NCBI GenBank assembly: GCA_031216915.1
Contig: CM062292.1
Coordinates: forward strand, 2,042,457 to 2,106,456
Source: Pictodentalium vernedei
Lineage: Eukaryota > Mollusca > Scaphopoda > Dentaliida > Dentaliidae
DNA: 64,000 bases
Direction of reading: 5' to 3'
The notes below the pieces were generated by a model. It saw nothing but the letters and a program-made list of their open reading frames with translations, made no database searches and had not been told where the DNA came from. This document shows, piece after piece, positions 48,636-59,333 of the stretch. The stretch's first letter is position 1. Every line of letters starts with the position of its first letter. The position numbers and the translations under genes are program-made.

Positions 48636-49085
48636 CATTTGAAACAAGTGACAGCTTCCAAAACGAGGTCGACAAAAAAATAAACAAGTCAATTTTGCTT
48701 GGGATATATAATTTTTTAATAAAGACTTATTACACTGAAGACAGACATAATGTATTACACAAAAGACGAATTTAACAACACAAAAATCTCAACTCCAAAA
48801 AATATACATAATACAGAATTACAGTTCTATTTGGTAAGTACAGTTATACTGAAGTGACAGGTGCACTGGTGCAGTGTGTATATACAAACTGAATCAAGAT
48901 AGTTTGAAGATACGTATCTAGATACGTATAGTATCGCGGGTAAAATATCGAGATATGAATCGTATCGTGGCCAAAGCGTATCGTTACAGGTCTAGTTGGT
49001 AACATCCCCCTCCCTCCACCCCTCAGCCCCCCCCCCCCCCCCCCTCGACAAAAAAAAATAATAGGTCTCTCCCACCAATCTTTAA
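48636..49085. other. Gene-free spacer
   Basis: No gene. It contains a gatacgtat-rich stretch near 48910-48985 and a C run at 49027-49044. Confidence 0.45.
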
Positions 49086-49315
49086 CCCTTTACCTAATGA
49101 ATCGCCCACATCCGCCCGCATAATATGTAAATTCAGCAGTTGAAAATATTATTTTTCAAAAATTTTCAATAGAACCATATCATGTGACCCCTCGTTGGAA
49201 CGAGCTTGTTCCAACGAGGGGTCACATGATATGGCTTTGTTGAAATTGTTTGAAAAATTTAAAAAAATTATTTTTAAAATAATTAATTTTGATATCGTAC
49301 GCGTTGGTCAAAGGG
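49086..49315. mobile_element. piggyBac-like palindromic MITE (230 bp, TTAA flanks)
   Basis: TTAA at 49082-49085 and 49316-49319; termini CCCTTTACCTAATG and GGTCAAAGGG. The central hairpin is atatcatgtgacccctcg / cgaggggtcacatgatat. Third member of the family, the same length as 40350-40579 but with a diverged stem. Confidence 0.75.
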
Positions 49316-49319
49316 TTAA

Positions 49320-49803
49320 CTTTGATACCATTGGAAACCCTACCTATTTCCCCCAAAGTGAGGACTGCGTGTCCTAAAAACTGTGTAGGCCAACAAGGTG
49401 TAATTTCTCGCCTTGCTCTGGCGTTGCAATCAATGAAAACAAATCTTTTCGCATTAAATTTCGATAGCAAGTTTTCAACTCAGTAATTGTAAAATTGGCC
49501 ACCTATTTCAGTATTTGATCACCTCAGAACTTGTATTTCCCATGCATATCCTTTTCAAACTCCAAAAGAATGCCAGGCCTGGACACTGCTGACATTTTGT
49601 GAAACTTGAGAATTTGAATACCAGATTTTTTGTTCATGCAGACTATTCTTTATTTCAGTCAAGATCAGACACAGTTGATCTGACCGACACATCTTTAATT
49701 GTTGATATCTCTGATGCATTGAGTGAGAGAGATAAAGTGAAATTTACAGTTCATACTAAGGTAATTAAACTAGTTCTCTCATTGTTAATATAGTTGATGC
49801 ATT

Positions 49804-49804
<1 letters not shown>
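49320..49804. other. Gene-free spacer
   Basis: I see no supported gene; two similar short phrases (gatgcattgagtgagagagata) occur near 49713 and 49890. Confidence 0.4.

Positions 49805-49833
<29 letters not shown>
49805..49833 (+). repeat. (GA)n microsatellite
   Basis: About 13 GA repeats. Confidence 0.9.
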
Positions 49834-49835
<2 letters not shown>

Positions 49836-49940
49836 GTGAAATTGGCATTAATGCTTAGTTGATCAGACTGGTTACCTTATTTTTGATGCATTGAGTGAGA
49901 GAGATACATGTACATGAAACTTACTGGCCTGTCATCTCTA

Positions 49941-50257
49941 CAGTTAAAACTAGAAGTCCTGTCACGAATAGTGCGCTTATCTAGGCTTAATTGCGCGTTG
50001 GAATTGCGCGCAATTGCCATGATATCGAAACGCATCCAAAGCACGGCAGGTTCTCCTGGTTACTCATAGCAAACCCATGCAATGTTTCTGCCAATGGACC
50101 TCCGGGTTACCCGGAGGTCCATTGGCTGAAACATTGCTTGTGCACAGGCCATATGTACAGAATTTGATAGCTTTACTGGGGCCATAACGTGTACATTAAC
50201 ACGCATATCAACGTGCTATTTGTGTGCATTTCATGACAGGACTTCTAGTTTTAACTG
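49941..50257. mobile_element. CAGTTAAAACTAG MITE, copy 6 (317 bp)
   Basis: Same termini, TA flanks at 49939-49940 and 50258-50259. The central hairpin is complete (gcaatgtttc tgccaatgg ... ccattggctgaaacattgc). Confidence 0.86.
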
Positions 50258-50475
50258 TAGGTGGGCCATTGCCCCAGGACGCAGTTGCCCAATGCCCTCC
50301 TAAAGTCCCAATTCCATTGCCTGACCCTGATTTCTGCGGATCATTAATTCAATCAAAGGCACCTCAAAATTGGTCATCTCATACAGCAATCTTTGCGGAT
50401 AGAAGGAGGCAACAAAGTGCAATTCATACAGTATGTAGTGAGTCATCATGGTCACCCGCAAGCACTTATCTGATA
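50258..50475 (+). repeat. Dispersed repeat with coding-like conservation, copy 2
   Basis: Homologous to 25545-25805 (inverted there). The plus frame includes PLPDPDFCGSLIQSKAPQNW and continues through TAIFADRRRQQSAIH without a stop until the next MITE. It lies exactly between two CAGTTAAAACTAG MITEs. Confidence 0.5.
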
Positions 50476-50817
50476 CAGTTAAAACTAGAAGTCCTGTCAC
50501 GAATAGTGCGCTTATCTAGGCTTAATTGCGCATTGGGATTGCGCGCAATTGCCATATCGAATAGCATCCAAAGCACGACAGGTTCTCTTGGTTACTCATA
50601 GCAAACACATGCAATGTTTCTGCCAATGGACCTCCGGGTTACCCGGAGGTCCATTGGCTGAAACATTGCTTGTGCACAGGCCATATGTACAGAATTTGAT
50701 AGCACGTTGATATGCATGTTAATATACACGTTATACTTGGGCCATAACGCGTATATTAACATGCATATCAACGTGCTATTTGTGTGCATTTCATGACAAG
50801 ACTTCTAGTTTTAACTG
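50476..50817. mobile_element. CAGTTAAAACTAG MITE, copy 7 (342 bp)
   Basis: Same termini, TA flanks at 50474-50475 and 50818-50819. Complete hairpin; extra inverted gttaatatacacgtta-like stretch near the right end. Confidence 0.86.
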
Positions 50818-51305
50818 TAGGTATGCAGAGTTTCAAAGTTGAAATTAATGCAGGTTTGGGGCGAATACTTTGTAATGTTTTCGAATATGAATACTTTGAA
50901 ATTTCATGAATACGAATACAAATACACACATTTTCAAATGTATTTGAATACAAATACAAATACATTACAATGTATTCATGAATACATTTTTGAATACTTG
51001 AATACTTTTTAAGTTAGAAGTATTTATAGCAAGGCCTTTATGTTTTTGTTTGTTGGGTTAAAAGTAATTTTTAAACTGATGGTCCTTCAGCTGAAGCTTG
51101 AATTGTGCTTCCCATGCTTTGTTGGAAAACAAAAGTAATTACCTGACGGGAAATAAACTCTATGGGTGTCATAGTAAGTAGACTACTCTCCATGGACAAC
51201 ACATCACAAAATGTGAGTGGATTACCTCTAAAAAATCACAGACTGGCATTTCCTTCTGAATGTTAAGTATCAATTGCAATAACACCACATAAGTAGGACC
51301 AGTAA

Positions 51306-51357
51306 AGTTTTAACCAATGGACTTCATGGTTAAACCTGAAGGTCTGTTGGCTGAAAG
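51306..51357. repeat. Hairpin module related to the MITE core
   Basis: ttaaccaatggacttcatggtt aaacctgaaggtctgttggctgaaag is a diverged version of the ccaatggacctccgggtaacc hairpin of the CAGTTAAAACTAG MITEs, without their ends. Confidence 0.5.
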
Positions 51358-51867
51358 TTTTCTAACAGCAGTAGTATTTTCTTTATAATATTCAAGTGCT
51401 TTCACCGATTATAATTAGACATACTGAGCTGTACAAAGGTGACCTTAAACAGGAATAAATAAATAAATAAATATGTGTATTCACTGTGAAATAATGGATA
51501 AATAGAAAAACTTAAAATAAATCCAAAAAATTTAGAATATAATATCATTGAATAACTGAGTTGTGTCCAATAACACAAGTTTCTTTTTATTTTTATTGTC
51601 CATGTTTTCAACAATTTAAAAAGCCATGGGGATAATGAAAAATATGACGTACAATAAAGAAAATATTTAGACTCATTTTATTGTAAATAAATAAAATCAT
51701 ATTTCATCATTTCTAACGTAAATAAACCAAAAAACATGTTTTTATAAAAAAAAAATGTAACAAAATGAAAAATGTGAGGTACACATCATGAACAAAGGTA
51801 CAATATTACAATGACAATACAAAATGTACAAAAGGAATATTAATTTACAAACAAATCATCCCATTCT

Positions 51868-52142
51868 TTACAGTGTTCCAGCTGCATCAAGGAACTCCAC
51901 TGGAGACGTTGTTCCCTGTCCTAGTTGTTCATAAAGGCGGTCCAGGCTGTTGTCAATTTCCCTGTAAACCTGTTTTCGGGAGGTGAAGCAGCACCAAAGT
52001 CTATTTGAGCAATTTTGATTTTCTCTACCTTTTCAATGTTCTTTATTATATTTATGAATCTGAAGTGGTTAGGATGTCGATGAAGTAGTGATGAATTTAG
52101 GCGATTGTCCAACTTCAGATTCTTCTCTGTAAGGTCGGGCAT
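51868..52142 (-). pseudogene. Mutator-like transposase C-terminal fragment
   Basis: The minus frame begins MPDLTEKNLKLDNRLNSSLL and continues HRHPNHFRFINIIKN, the kind of segment that follows the last catalytic acid in FLYWCH-type Mutator transposases. After a frameshift near 51975 the sequence resumes with REIDNSLDRLYEQLGQG and ends at a TAA (51868-51870). It differs from the gene at 52785-54153, so it is from another subfamily. No catalytic domain adjoins it. Confidence 0.5.
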
Positions 52143-52784
52143 GACCTAAATCTTGAATTTTGCGCCATAAAGCCTGAAGTTATCAGTGTTATTACACAAT
52201 ATGTGTGATTTTTATGTTTTGATTATTTTTCAGAAAATATTTAAAAGGTATTTTGATTATATGTCAACAAAAACAAAAAAAATACCAAACAAAATGTTGA
52301 AACTAAATTTTATTCAAACTGTATATATCTGGGTTGTTCCATTTATAACAATAGGTAATCATCTATTTTAACTTCAGGTAATCCCTAATTAAAAGTCTGA
52401 CAGCTGGGGTGTGTGACAAATGGGTGTCTGACTGGGGGGTTCTCACTTTGCCAGCAGGTATTGTTTTCCTAAAAAGGTGATAACAGGTTAAACAATAGGG
52501 ATAAATAGTATAGTCTGTTCTATAAATTGGTGTGAATTTGAGAAACAGAATACCAACCAACATTGAAACTGTGCAAACATTCTTTAATCATTGATTGTTT
52601 TATAGTGTTATCTTAAACATTACATATACATATACCAAGTCAGAATATAGATACGACATTTTACATCCATTGAAAATAATTGTACATCCACAAAGAAAAT
52701 AAATTTAATAGTTTGAAAAAGTCACAATTTTTAATGAAATCACACAAATATGGATGCCATTAGAACCGGTTCTATCACAATTTT

Positions 52785-54153
52785 TCACAACCCAACAAGG
52801 TGTGCTACAGAGTTGCCATATTCATATAATGTTTTGCTACCATCCAACAGCTGCCTTTTTTCATTGTCCAACATATGGTCAATGCGTCGATATTTCTTTT
52901 TGCGTGGCCTTAAGCTACCACCATTCTGAAGCTGTAGAATAGTTGAAGCCTTGTTTGTCTTTGATTAAGTTTATGAATTTATAAATGTTTGGATGACAAG
53001 CTCCAAGTTTGGATAGCTTGTTGTGCCATCCTTCAACATGATTTGTGGTCCTTGGACCTGTCGTTTCAAAATGGTTCCACATTAAACTGTCACCACCTTC
53101 TACCCATTGTTCCGTCATATAATCCGCAAAACTACGGACTCCTGGAATATCCATATCCACATTCTCAATTGCGTACCACCAGTAGTCTGATATGTCACCA
53201 GGTCACAAAAGAGGAAGTGCTGAAGCCCGTTTCACGAACATTTTTACACTTTGGTCATTGTTAAACACCACTTGAAGACCAAACCGTTGTGCATTTTTCC
53301 AAATTGCCTGTCGATAATGAAACATGCAGCCTTTAATGTTGGTCTGAAACACATTTCGGGCTGCATTTTGTGCTGCTGTCTCGAAGTCAGTCATGATAGT
53401 AGATGGTGACAATTCACTGTTTAAGTGCTGTGCTTTCTCTTTCACTATCTCAAAAAACTGTTGATAAGTTGTCTGTTTTTTATTTGGCAATAGGCCATAC
53501 ACAAGGGGGAACATTTTTCCCTCCACAAACGAATGAATGGTATAAATTTGATAAAAGAGTGTTGGGCACATACTGAAAGTTCCATCACAGTAGTAAGTAT
53601 CCGCCGAAGCAAGCATTCGAATATTTTCATCCGTAGCAAACACTAAAAATGAATTCCCGGGTGCGGCGTGTAGTAAAAAGTTGTGTCCCGTGATTGTCTC
53701 TTTATAAGTAGTTGGCAGATCGATCTGTTGTCTGACTTTTGGCACTTGTGGAAGAGTTTTAGATCGAGCCCTGTATAAACTTGAATGTACTGAATACAAG
53801 GTTGGAACACACTGAACTATTTCAGGAACATCATTTGCTCGTAAACAGTTCAATTCTTCTTTGTAAATGGCTGGGATAGTTCTATGGTCATGCTTGATTT
53901 TTTCTCTTATTTCACATAAAAAAGTGTCCACAACAATTTTCACATTATCAGGCTGATGGTTGTGTTGGATTCCGAAAGTAGTTATTAAATTGTCCTTTGT
54001 ATTGACAGTAGCTGGGCATCCAGCTTTACAGCATTTCCAATGTACTGTGTCTCGTCTTCTTGTTTTTATGCGGAACTTAAAACCATCATAAATCAAACTT
54101 TGTCCACCTCTGGCATTGGGAATAAACCTGACATTCACTTGTGCATTAGCCAT
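52785..54153 (-). pseudogene. FLYWCH-type Mutator-like transposase, broken
   Basis: Starts with MANAQVNVRF. Residues about 15-70 form a FLYWCH zinc finger (Cys 41/42 and 46, His 64 and 66). The Mutator transposase domain follows: first acid at Asp190 (YYCDGTFSMCP), second at Asp256 (IMTDFETAAQNA), then a CMFHYRQAIWKN segment, and the third acid in the TNHVEGWHNKL stretch near 53030. An in-frame TGA at 53203-53205 and a one-base frameshift near 52941 interrupt it; the shifted C-terminus (GSLRPRKKKYRRID) runs to a stop at 52785-52787. It would cut and paste element DNA in the nucleus. Similar FLYWCH-bearing Mutator elements (Phantom type) are known from invertebrates. Its own terminal repeats were not identified. 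Confidence 0.83.
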
Positions 54154-54678
54154 TTTGATATAGAAAACTCTGAATTGCCATCGTATATATACTGTTAACT
54201 GTAAAAATTGTTTCGTTTATACCTTTGAAGTGAGAACACTATTTACCATATTGTTTACTCTAGTGATTGGCTACTCATTAATTGATGACCAGTAATCATT
54301 GCTAACATGCTTGTTTTGACAAACTTTGCTGGTAAACTAAGAATCATAAACTGTGACTAGTCAACACTAATTACTGGTACTGACTATACTGAAGGTGTGA
54401 ATTAGGTGTGCTGGCAAAGTGAGATTAAATCGTCTGACTAATGTGGGTAAACCTATGTGGCCATTGTTACATAAATAGGTTGTATTGTGATAAATTAATT
54501 GATAATTAAGTCTATTGTCTGCTTTCAGTGCATAAATTTCAGACAAAGTGTTTGGTGGTATATAAATAATATCAGGGATTATTATTAAGTCACCATTCCA
54601 TTTTCTTATGCCTTCGTTCACTTGATTCATCACATTCGCACCTCTGACTTCAGAGTGTGAGCACCTGATTAATCAATC

Positions 54679-55409
54679 ATGGATACACTGGAATTACCAG
54701 AAAGACTCATCAGAACCATCTCAGCTCTGGGCATCTCTTGCCTTGTTACCTGGACTGTCCATGAGGCGGGCAAGAGAGTCCACCTGAGCCTGGAATTTGA
54801 AATAGAGACAACCAAGACACCACTCTCTTCGGGGAGAGGTAGTACCTTTGGTGAGAGTATCCCCTCTCCCACTGGTCCTCACCCGAAGGGGCACGGAGGC
54901 CCTGAAGAGAGAAAGAGAAAGAACAGGAAGAAGAGTCCATCGACCAAGCGCAAGGACGCCTGGCGCTTGGAGGCCTTCCGGAATGGGAAGAAAGAGGTGA
55001 GCGAGAGGATGGAGGTTCTGGCGGCAGCCGCCAGTTCCCCTCCTAGTCCCACTAGTACAACCATCTGCCAGCTCCTGAGTCGGTACTGTTGGATGAGGAA
55101 TGTCTGGTGGAGGCTGAGGAGGAACTGGAAGTTGCATTTTCACTACCTCCCTCCCCTCATTCCCCCCTTCTTCACCTCCGGAAAGCCTGGACCTGGCAGA
55201 TCTGGACAACACTCTGTCGTCAGCAGACCTCCTCAAACAGTCTAAAGCATTTATTAAGGAAGCTAATCTACAGGACCTGGCAGATCCGGACAACTTACCG
55301 TTAGCAGACCTCCTCAAACAGTCTCAAGAATTGATAAAAAACACAAATCAACTCCGTACCACTACAGCGGCTCAAGAAATCGTAGAAACCAAAGCAATAT
55401 CACCATAAC
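54679..55409 (+). pseudogene. Unrecognised protein gene, apparently frameshifted
   Basis: The first frame (54679-about 55080) starts MDTLELPERLIRTISALG, then has a basic stretch KRKNRKKSPSTKRKDAWRL and an Ala/Ser/Pro-rich part. Coding character then passes to a second frame (about 55089-55180: acidic, DEECLVEAEEELEVAF) and a third (about 55184-55409), where DLLKQSKAFIKEANLQDLAD and DLLKQSQELIKNTNQL form an internal duplication ending at TAA. The duplicated peptide and charge pattern argue that it once encoded a protein. It lies divergent from the Mutator transposase, 526 bp away, inside the same hAT-like ends, so it may be an accessory ORF. I do not recognise a family. Confidence 0.4.
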
Positions 55410-55882
55410 AACCACCTCCAAGGAAAAAACACCCAAATAAGAACAGACGCAGATGAGCCTCCTCCTTCCTTCCTTTCCCTCCTCTCCCACACCTTGACAC
55501 CCTACAAAAAAACCAACAGTTAACAAGGGTCGAAAGGGGCTTGCCCCAAACCGTCCATGCACAACTTCGGAACGTGAAACCATTCAATTCGAAGTCTTTA
55601 ATATTGATATGAGGTGTGAATTTGTTGTCTGGAGTCCATGGGCTTGATCTGTGAAAACCTTTTATTCAGTATATGGTTCTTTAATTCCAAAATATAGAAA
55701 GTATTCAAAAAGTATTCATGAATACAACTCAAATTTTAATGTATTTGAATACGAATACGAATACGAATACATGTATTCATAACATTCAGTGAATACTGAA
55801 TACAAGTGAGTACTTCATAAATTGTATTCAAATACAACTGAATACGAATACTGAATACGAATACCCCAACCCTGAATTACTG

Positions 55883-56351
55883 GGTATTTTTTTGTTAGTT
55901 TCTCATCGCTCCTTGCAATTTTGTGATTCCGTCTTTTGTTTCCTGATTTTTTATGCTCTCATCCAACATTCCAAATCAAAGCGATAAAACTACAGATAAA
56001 CAGTGTAACAATACACCAATCATCACCGTTGGGCCTGGGTAACGATAAATTAAACAACCACTTTTATGAGTTTTTTGCAATTAGTTGACAAAACTCCAGT
56101 AGAGATTTCTGAGACATCGTTTCCTCTAAATTAGCTCTCTTGATACACTCCAGTCATTTTCCATAATCATCTTCAACACCCCTTTTCGTTTGGATGAATC
56201 AATTTGAAAGTTGCCTAGTGGAAGTCGAATCGTGAACTGCACAACAAACAGCATGCAAATACCAATCTTATCTTCTAGGTCTTTATTCAGCATGCTGAGT
56301 CCTGCAAAGCTGAAAGTTCATACTCCTTCCCTGGACATTCATGGAATCATA
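55883..56351. other. Gene-free spacer
   Basis: I see no gene or recognised repeat. Confidence 0.4.
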
Positions 56352-56440
56352 CAGTACATGGAGAGTGGATTGTAACTGAATCACCCGTGGAGTGGAGTTT
56401 TCACCCAAACCATAACTTTCAAATTTTGTATATATCGACT
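56352..56440 (+). mobile_element. Left half of a CAGTACGTGGAGAGTG-family element
   Basis: TA plus CAGTACATGGAGAGTGGATT, then gtaactgaatcacccgtgg..., closely matching the left part of 33913-33990 up to ttcaaattttgta. The right end is missing. Confidence 0.55.
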
Positions 56441-56489
56441 GCTAGCAGGGTTACCCGGCGTTGCTCGGGCTGAGGAGAGTATTAAAATT

Positions 56490-57390
56490 ACCCCTAGTAG
56501 ACCCCTTTAAAGACCTATATTGGTGAGAAAAATGTTTGTCATAACTGTTGGTTCCCTTCTACACCCCCACCCCACCCCAGCACTATTATTGTATACCTCA
56601 TCATTAGATTCCTGGCAAAAAATTATCCCTAGTAGACACCTGTGAAGACCTTTATCGGTGAGAAATATTTTGGTCATAACTTTTGGTGCTGCTCTACGAC
56701 CCCACCCCCCACCCGATACTTTTTTAAACCTCACCATTAGATTCCTGATAAAAATGTACCCCTAGTAGACCCTTTGAAGACATATATCGGTAAAAAAAAT
56801 GTTGGTCATAACTTTTGGTACCCCCCTACACCCCCACCTCCACCCCACACACTTTTTTATACGCCCGTTTAAAAAACGGTTGTATTATGTTATCAGTCTG
56901 TCTGTCCGTCTGTCCGTAAACAATTTGTTTTCCGTTCATTTAAAGTCGAACGCCTTGACGGATCGACATCAAACTTTCAGAAGTTGTTTTTAGCATTAAA
57001 ATACAGGTCAAGTTCGATATTGGTGTTTCTCAGTCCATCTGTTGCAGAGATGTGGCCCTTTGAAAACACAATTTTTCTAAAAAAATTGGTTTGCATTCAT
57101 TTAAAGCTGAATGCCTTGACGGATTGACACCAAATTTTTCAGATGTTGTTTTAAGCAATGAAATACAGGTCAAGTTCGATATTGGTGTTTCTCAGTCCAT
57201 CCACTGCAGAATTATGGCACCTTGAAAACACAATCTTTCGAAAAAAATTGGTTTCCCTTCATTTAAAGTCGAACACCTTGACGGATCGACATCAAACTTT
57301 CAGATGTTGTTTGTAGCAATAAAATACAGGTCAAGTTCGATATTGGTGTTTCTCAGTCCATCCACTGCAGAGTTATGACCCTTTGAAAAC
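56490..57390. repeat. Two adjoining tandem-repeat blocks (about 134 bp x3; about 162 bp x3)
   Basis: First block: ctagtagacc at 56494, 56629 and 56762, with ggtcataacttttgg. Second block: taaagtcgaa-type starts at 56941, 57102 and 57264, with tacaggtcaagttcgatattgg and tttctcagtccatc. Between them lies the head tttatacgcccgtttaaaaaacgg plus gtctgtctgtccgtctgtccg. Confidence 0.8.
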
Positions 57391-58465
57391 ACAATATTTT
57401 TATACTGTACCAATGACCCAGACTTAGTCGGCGCAAACTCCATTATATTCAGGGCCAAACACAAATTTTGCCCCCCCAATCCCCCAAATTTGCATCAAAA
57501 ACCAAAAATTAGATGTCCTGGTAGGTCCTCCATACTTTTACTCTACTGCGCATGCGCAGTGTCAAGTAGGTCTCGAAATTGGCGCCAAAATGTCATTCTT
57601 TGTTTGGCCCTAAACACAGTGTCACCTCACTGATATTTGTGCTGTAAATCTCAGTTTTAATGATGCCAGACACATAATTATGAGAGAAATGGTGGATATG
57701 AAGTGGATATAGGATGAGGAGAGGAAAAACTGGTTTCGGATGTTCAGGGCTGTAACTTATAATTATTTTACGAAATTATTTCATGTTGCCTATTTTCGAG
57801 GCATGGCCCTGTTGTAGTCATTCTTCCTATGAATGTTCCATTGTTTGATCAGTGTTTCCTCTCTACCTTTCCTTCATTCCCCCTAGCTATTCTCCCATGC
57901 TTTTGTCTTATTTTTTGTAATGTTTATTACTAAATTTTCTTGGGAGTTTTGGCTTGGAAACAGAATTATTTTCTGTTTTTTTCCCCATGTTTACGTCCTC
58001 ACCTTTGGGTGTTTAGGCGTTTTGGTCTGCATCTACCATCTGATGCTGTGCAGTTTCTTCTGGGGAAGGCTCTGTTTAGCATCAGATAGTGTTTAAATTA
58101 GACACTGATTTCTGGGCCATGGTTGACAGTGCCTGGAGTCATGTTTCTGGTTTGTTTACACTTTTTGTTTATGTTGACAACAGTTACTTCTGATAGTGAT
58201 TTCTTGTCTTCAACCTAGTTTAATTCATAGTAAGATACATTAATATTGTTCGTAAGTGTTACATTAATTTTTCAAAATGATTTAAAATTGTTGTCCACAC
58301 TTAGGCTTTTTTGGGATCCATTTGGGCTCGGTTCCCTTTGGGAACTTGGGCTCTTCTGAAAAAATTTTTTCTTTTTGAATTATTTTTTCGTATTATTATA
58401 ATGGATTATTATATTTTGTATCTTTGTTTTCAAGGCTTATTGTGGGTACTATGACTGTTTACACA

Positions 58466-59260
58466 ATGAAAGATTATTGCTCAAATTGTAATGGAAGGAA
58501 ATCTTCCTCTGATTCTCATGATTTCTGTATTAATTGTAGTCTATGTACTCGCACTAATCCTTGTTCAGTGTATATCAGTTGGGATGACAAACGATGGACA
58601 TGTGTGTCAGGGTATGTTGATAGCGGGGAGAGGACCATGCCCGTCCTCTCGCCACAGGGTCACTCAAGTATTTCACGCTCTTTTTCAGAGGAACAAGAAT
58701 TGGGTGATGGTTCCATGATGTCGTCCACAACTGCGCGTCCGTCGTCACAATCTAGAGAAGAGCTAGCAGCAAAAGTGCTCATGGATATATGGCAATTGCA
58801 TAAGAGGCCCCTAGTAGGGTCGACGGCGTTGGCGTCTACGTCCGCTAGCTCGCCCGATGTTGCATCCATTCATTGAATGGGTCAGCACCCGGGTTTGTCC
58901 GTTGCAGTCCAGGAAGGAAATACGGGTGTTGCGAGCACTATAAACTTACCACAGACACACCCACTGACGACGGAACTTAGATTAGGATGGAAGAAGCCTT
59001 TGGGTTCGGTTCCTAGCTCGTCCAGCTCCGCACGGGCTGTGGACGAGAGAGGTCACTCTCTCATACAACAACATTGCGGTCTGGATGTTGTTGTACATAA
59101 TGTTCCGCAATTGGAGCTTATGTCCACCCCTCGGGACGCTCCGGTGTATAGACAGTCCGGCGAGACTGTATCAGTGGCTTCTTCATCCTCATGACAGTGC
59201 ACTCGACCGCTTATTGGCTACGTGACCGCCGATATCTAGCCAGTATCGCCACTGGACACT
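58466..59260 (+). pseudogene. DIRS gag-like ORF1, truncated
   Basis: Same start and cysteine cluster as copy 1 (CSNCNG, CINCSLC). A TGA at 58874-58876 stands where copy 1 has CGA; the related frame resumes after it with further stops, and the later half is deleted. Confidence 0.8.
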
Positions 59261-59333
59261 GATTTTTTCAATCGGTTTAGGGACTCTGTCCCTGAATTTA
59301 CGTCTCAGTCCAGGAATGTCTCACGGACATTCA

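Larger units (their letters stand above)
50851..55874. mobile_element. 5.0-kb element with hAT-like ends
   Basis: Left end CAGGTTTGGGGCGAATAC (50851), right end the inverse of CAGGGTTGGGGTATTCGTATTC (ending 55874). Flanking 8-mers are AATTAATG (50843-50850) and AATTACTG (55875-55882), 7 of 8 identical, as expected for an old hAT duplication. Both subterminal regions (50860-51010, 55690-55865) are dense in gaatac repeats. The genes inside are Mutator-like and an unknown, not hAT, so it is a non-autonomous carrier or a host for nested elements. Confidence 0.55.

Noticed and set aside
54721..55317. 198-codon minus-strand ORF antisense to 54679-55245
   Set aside because: Compositional shadow of the plus-strand gene; it lacks the internal peptide duplication seen in the sense frame.
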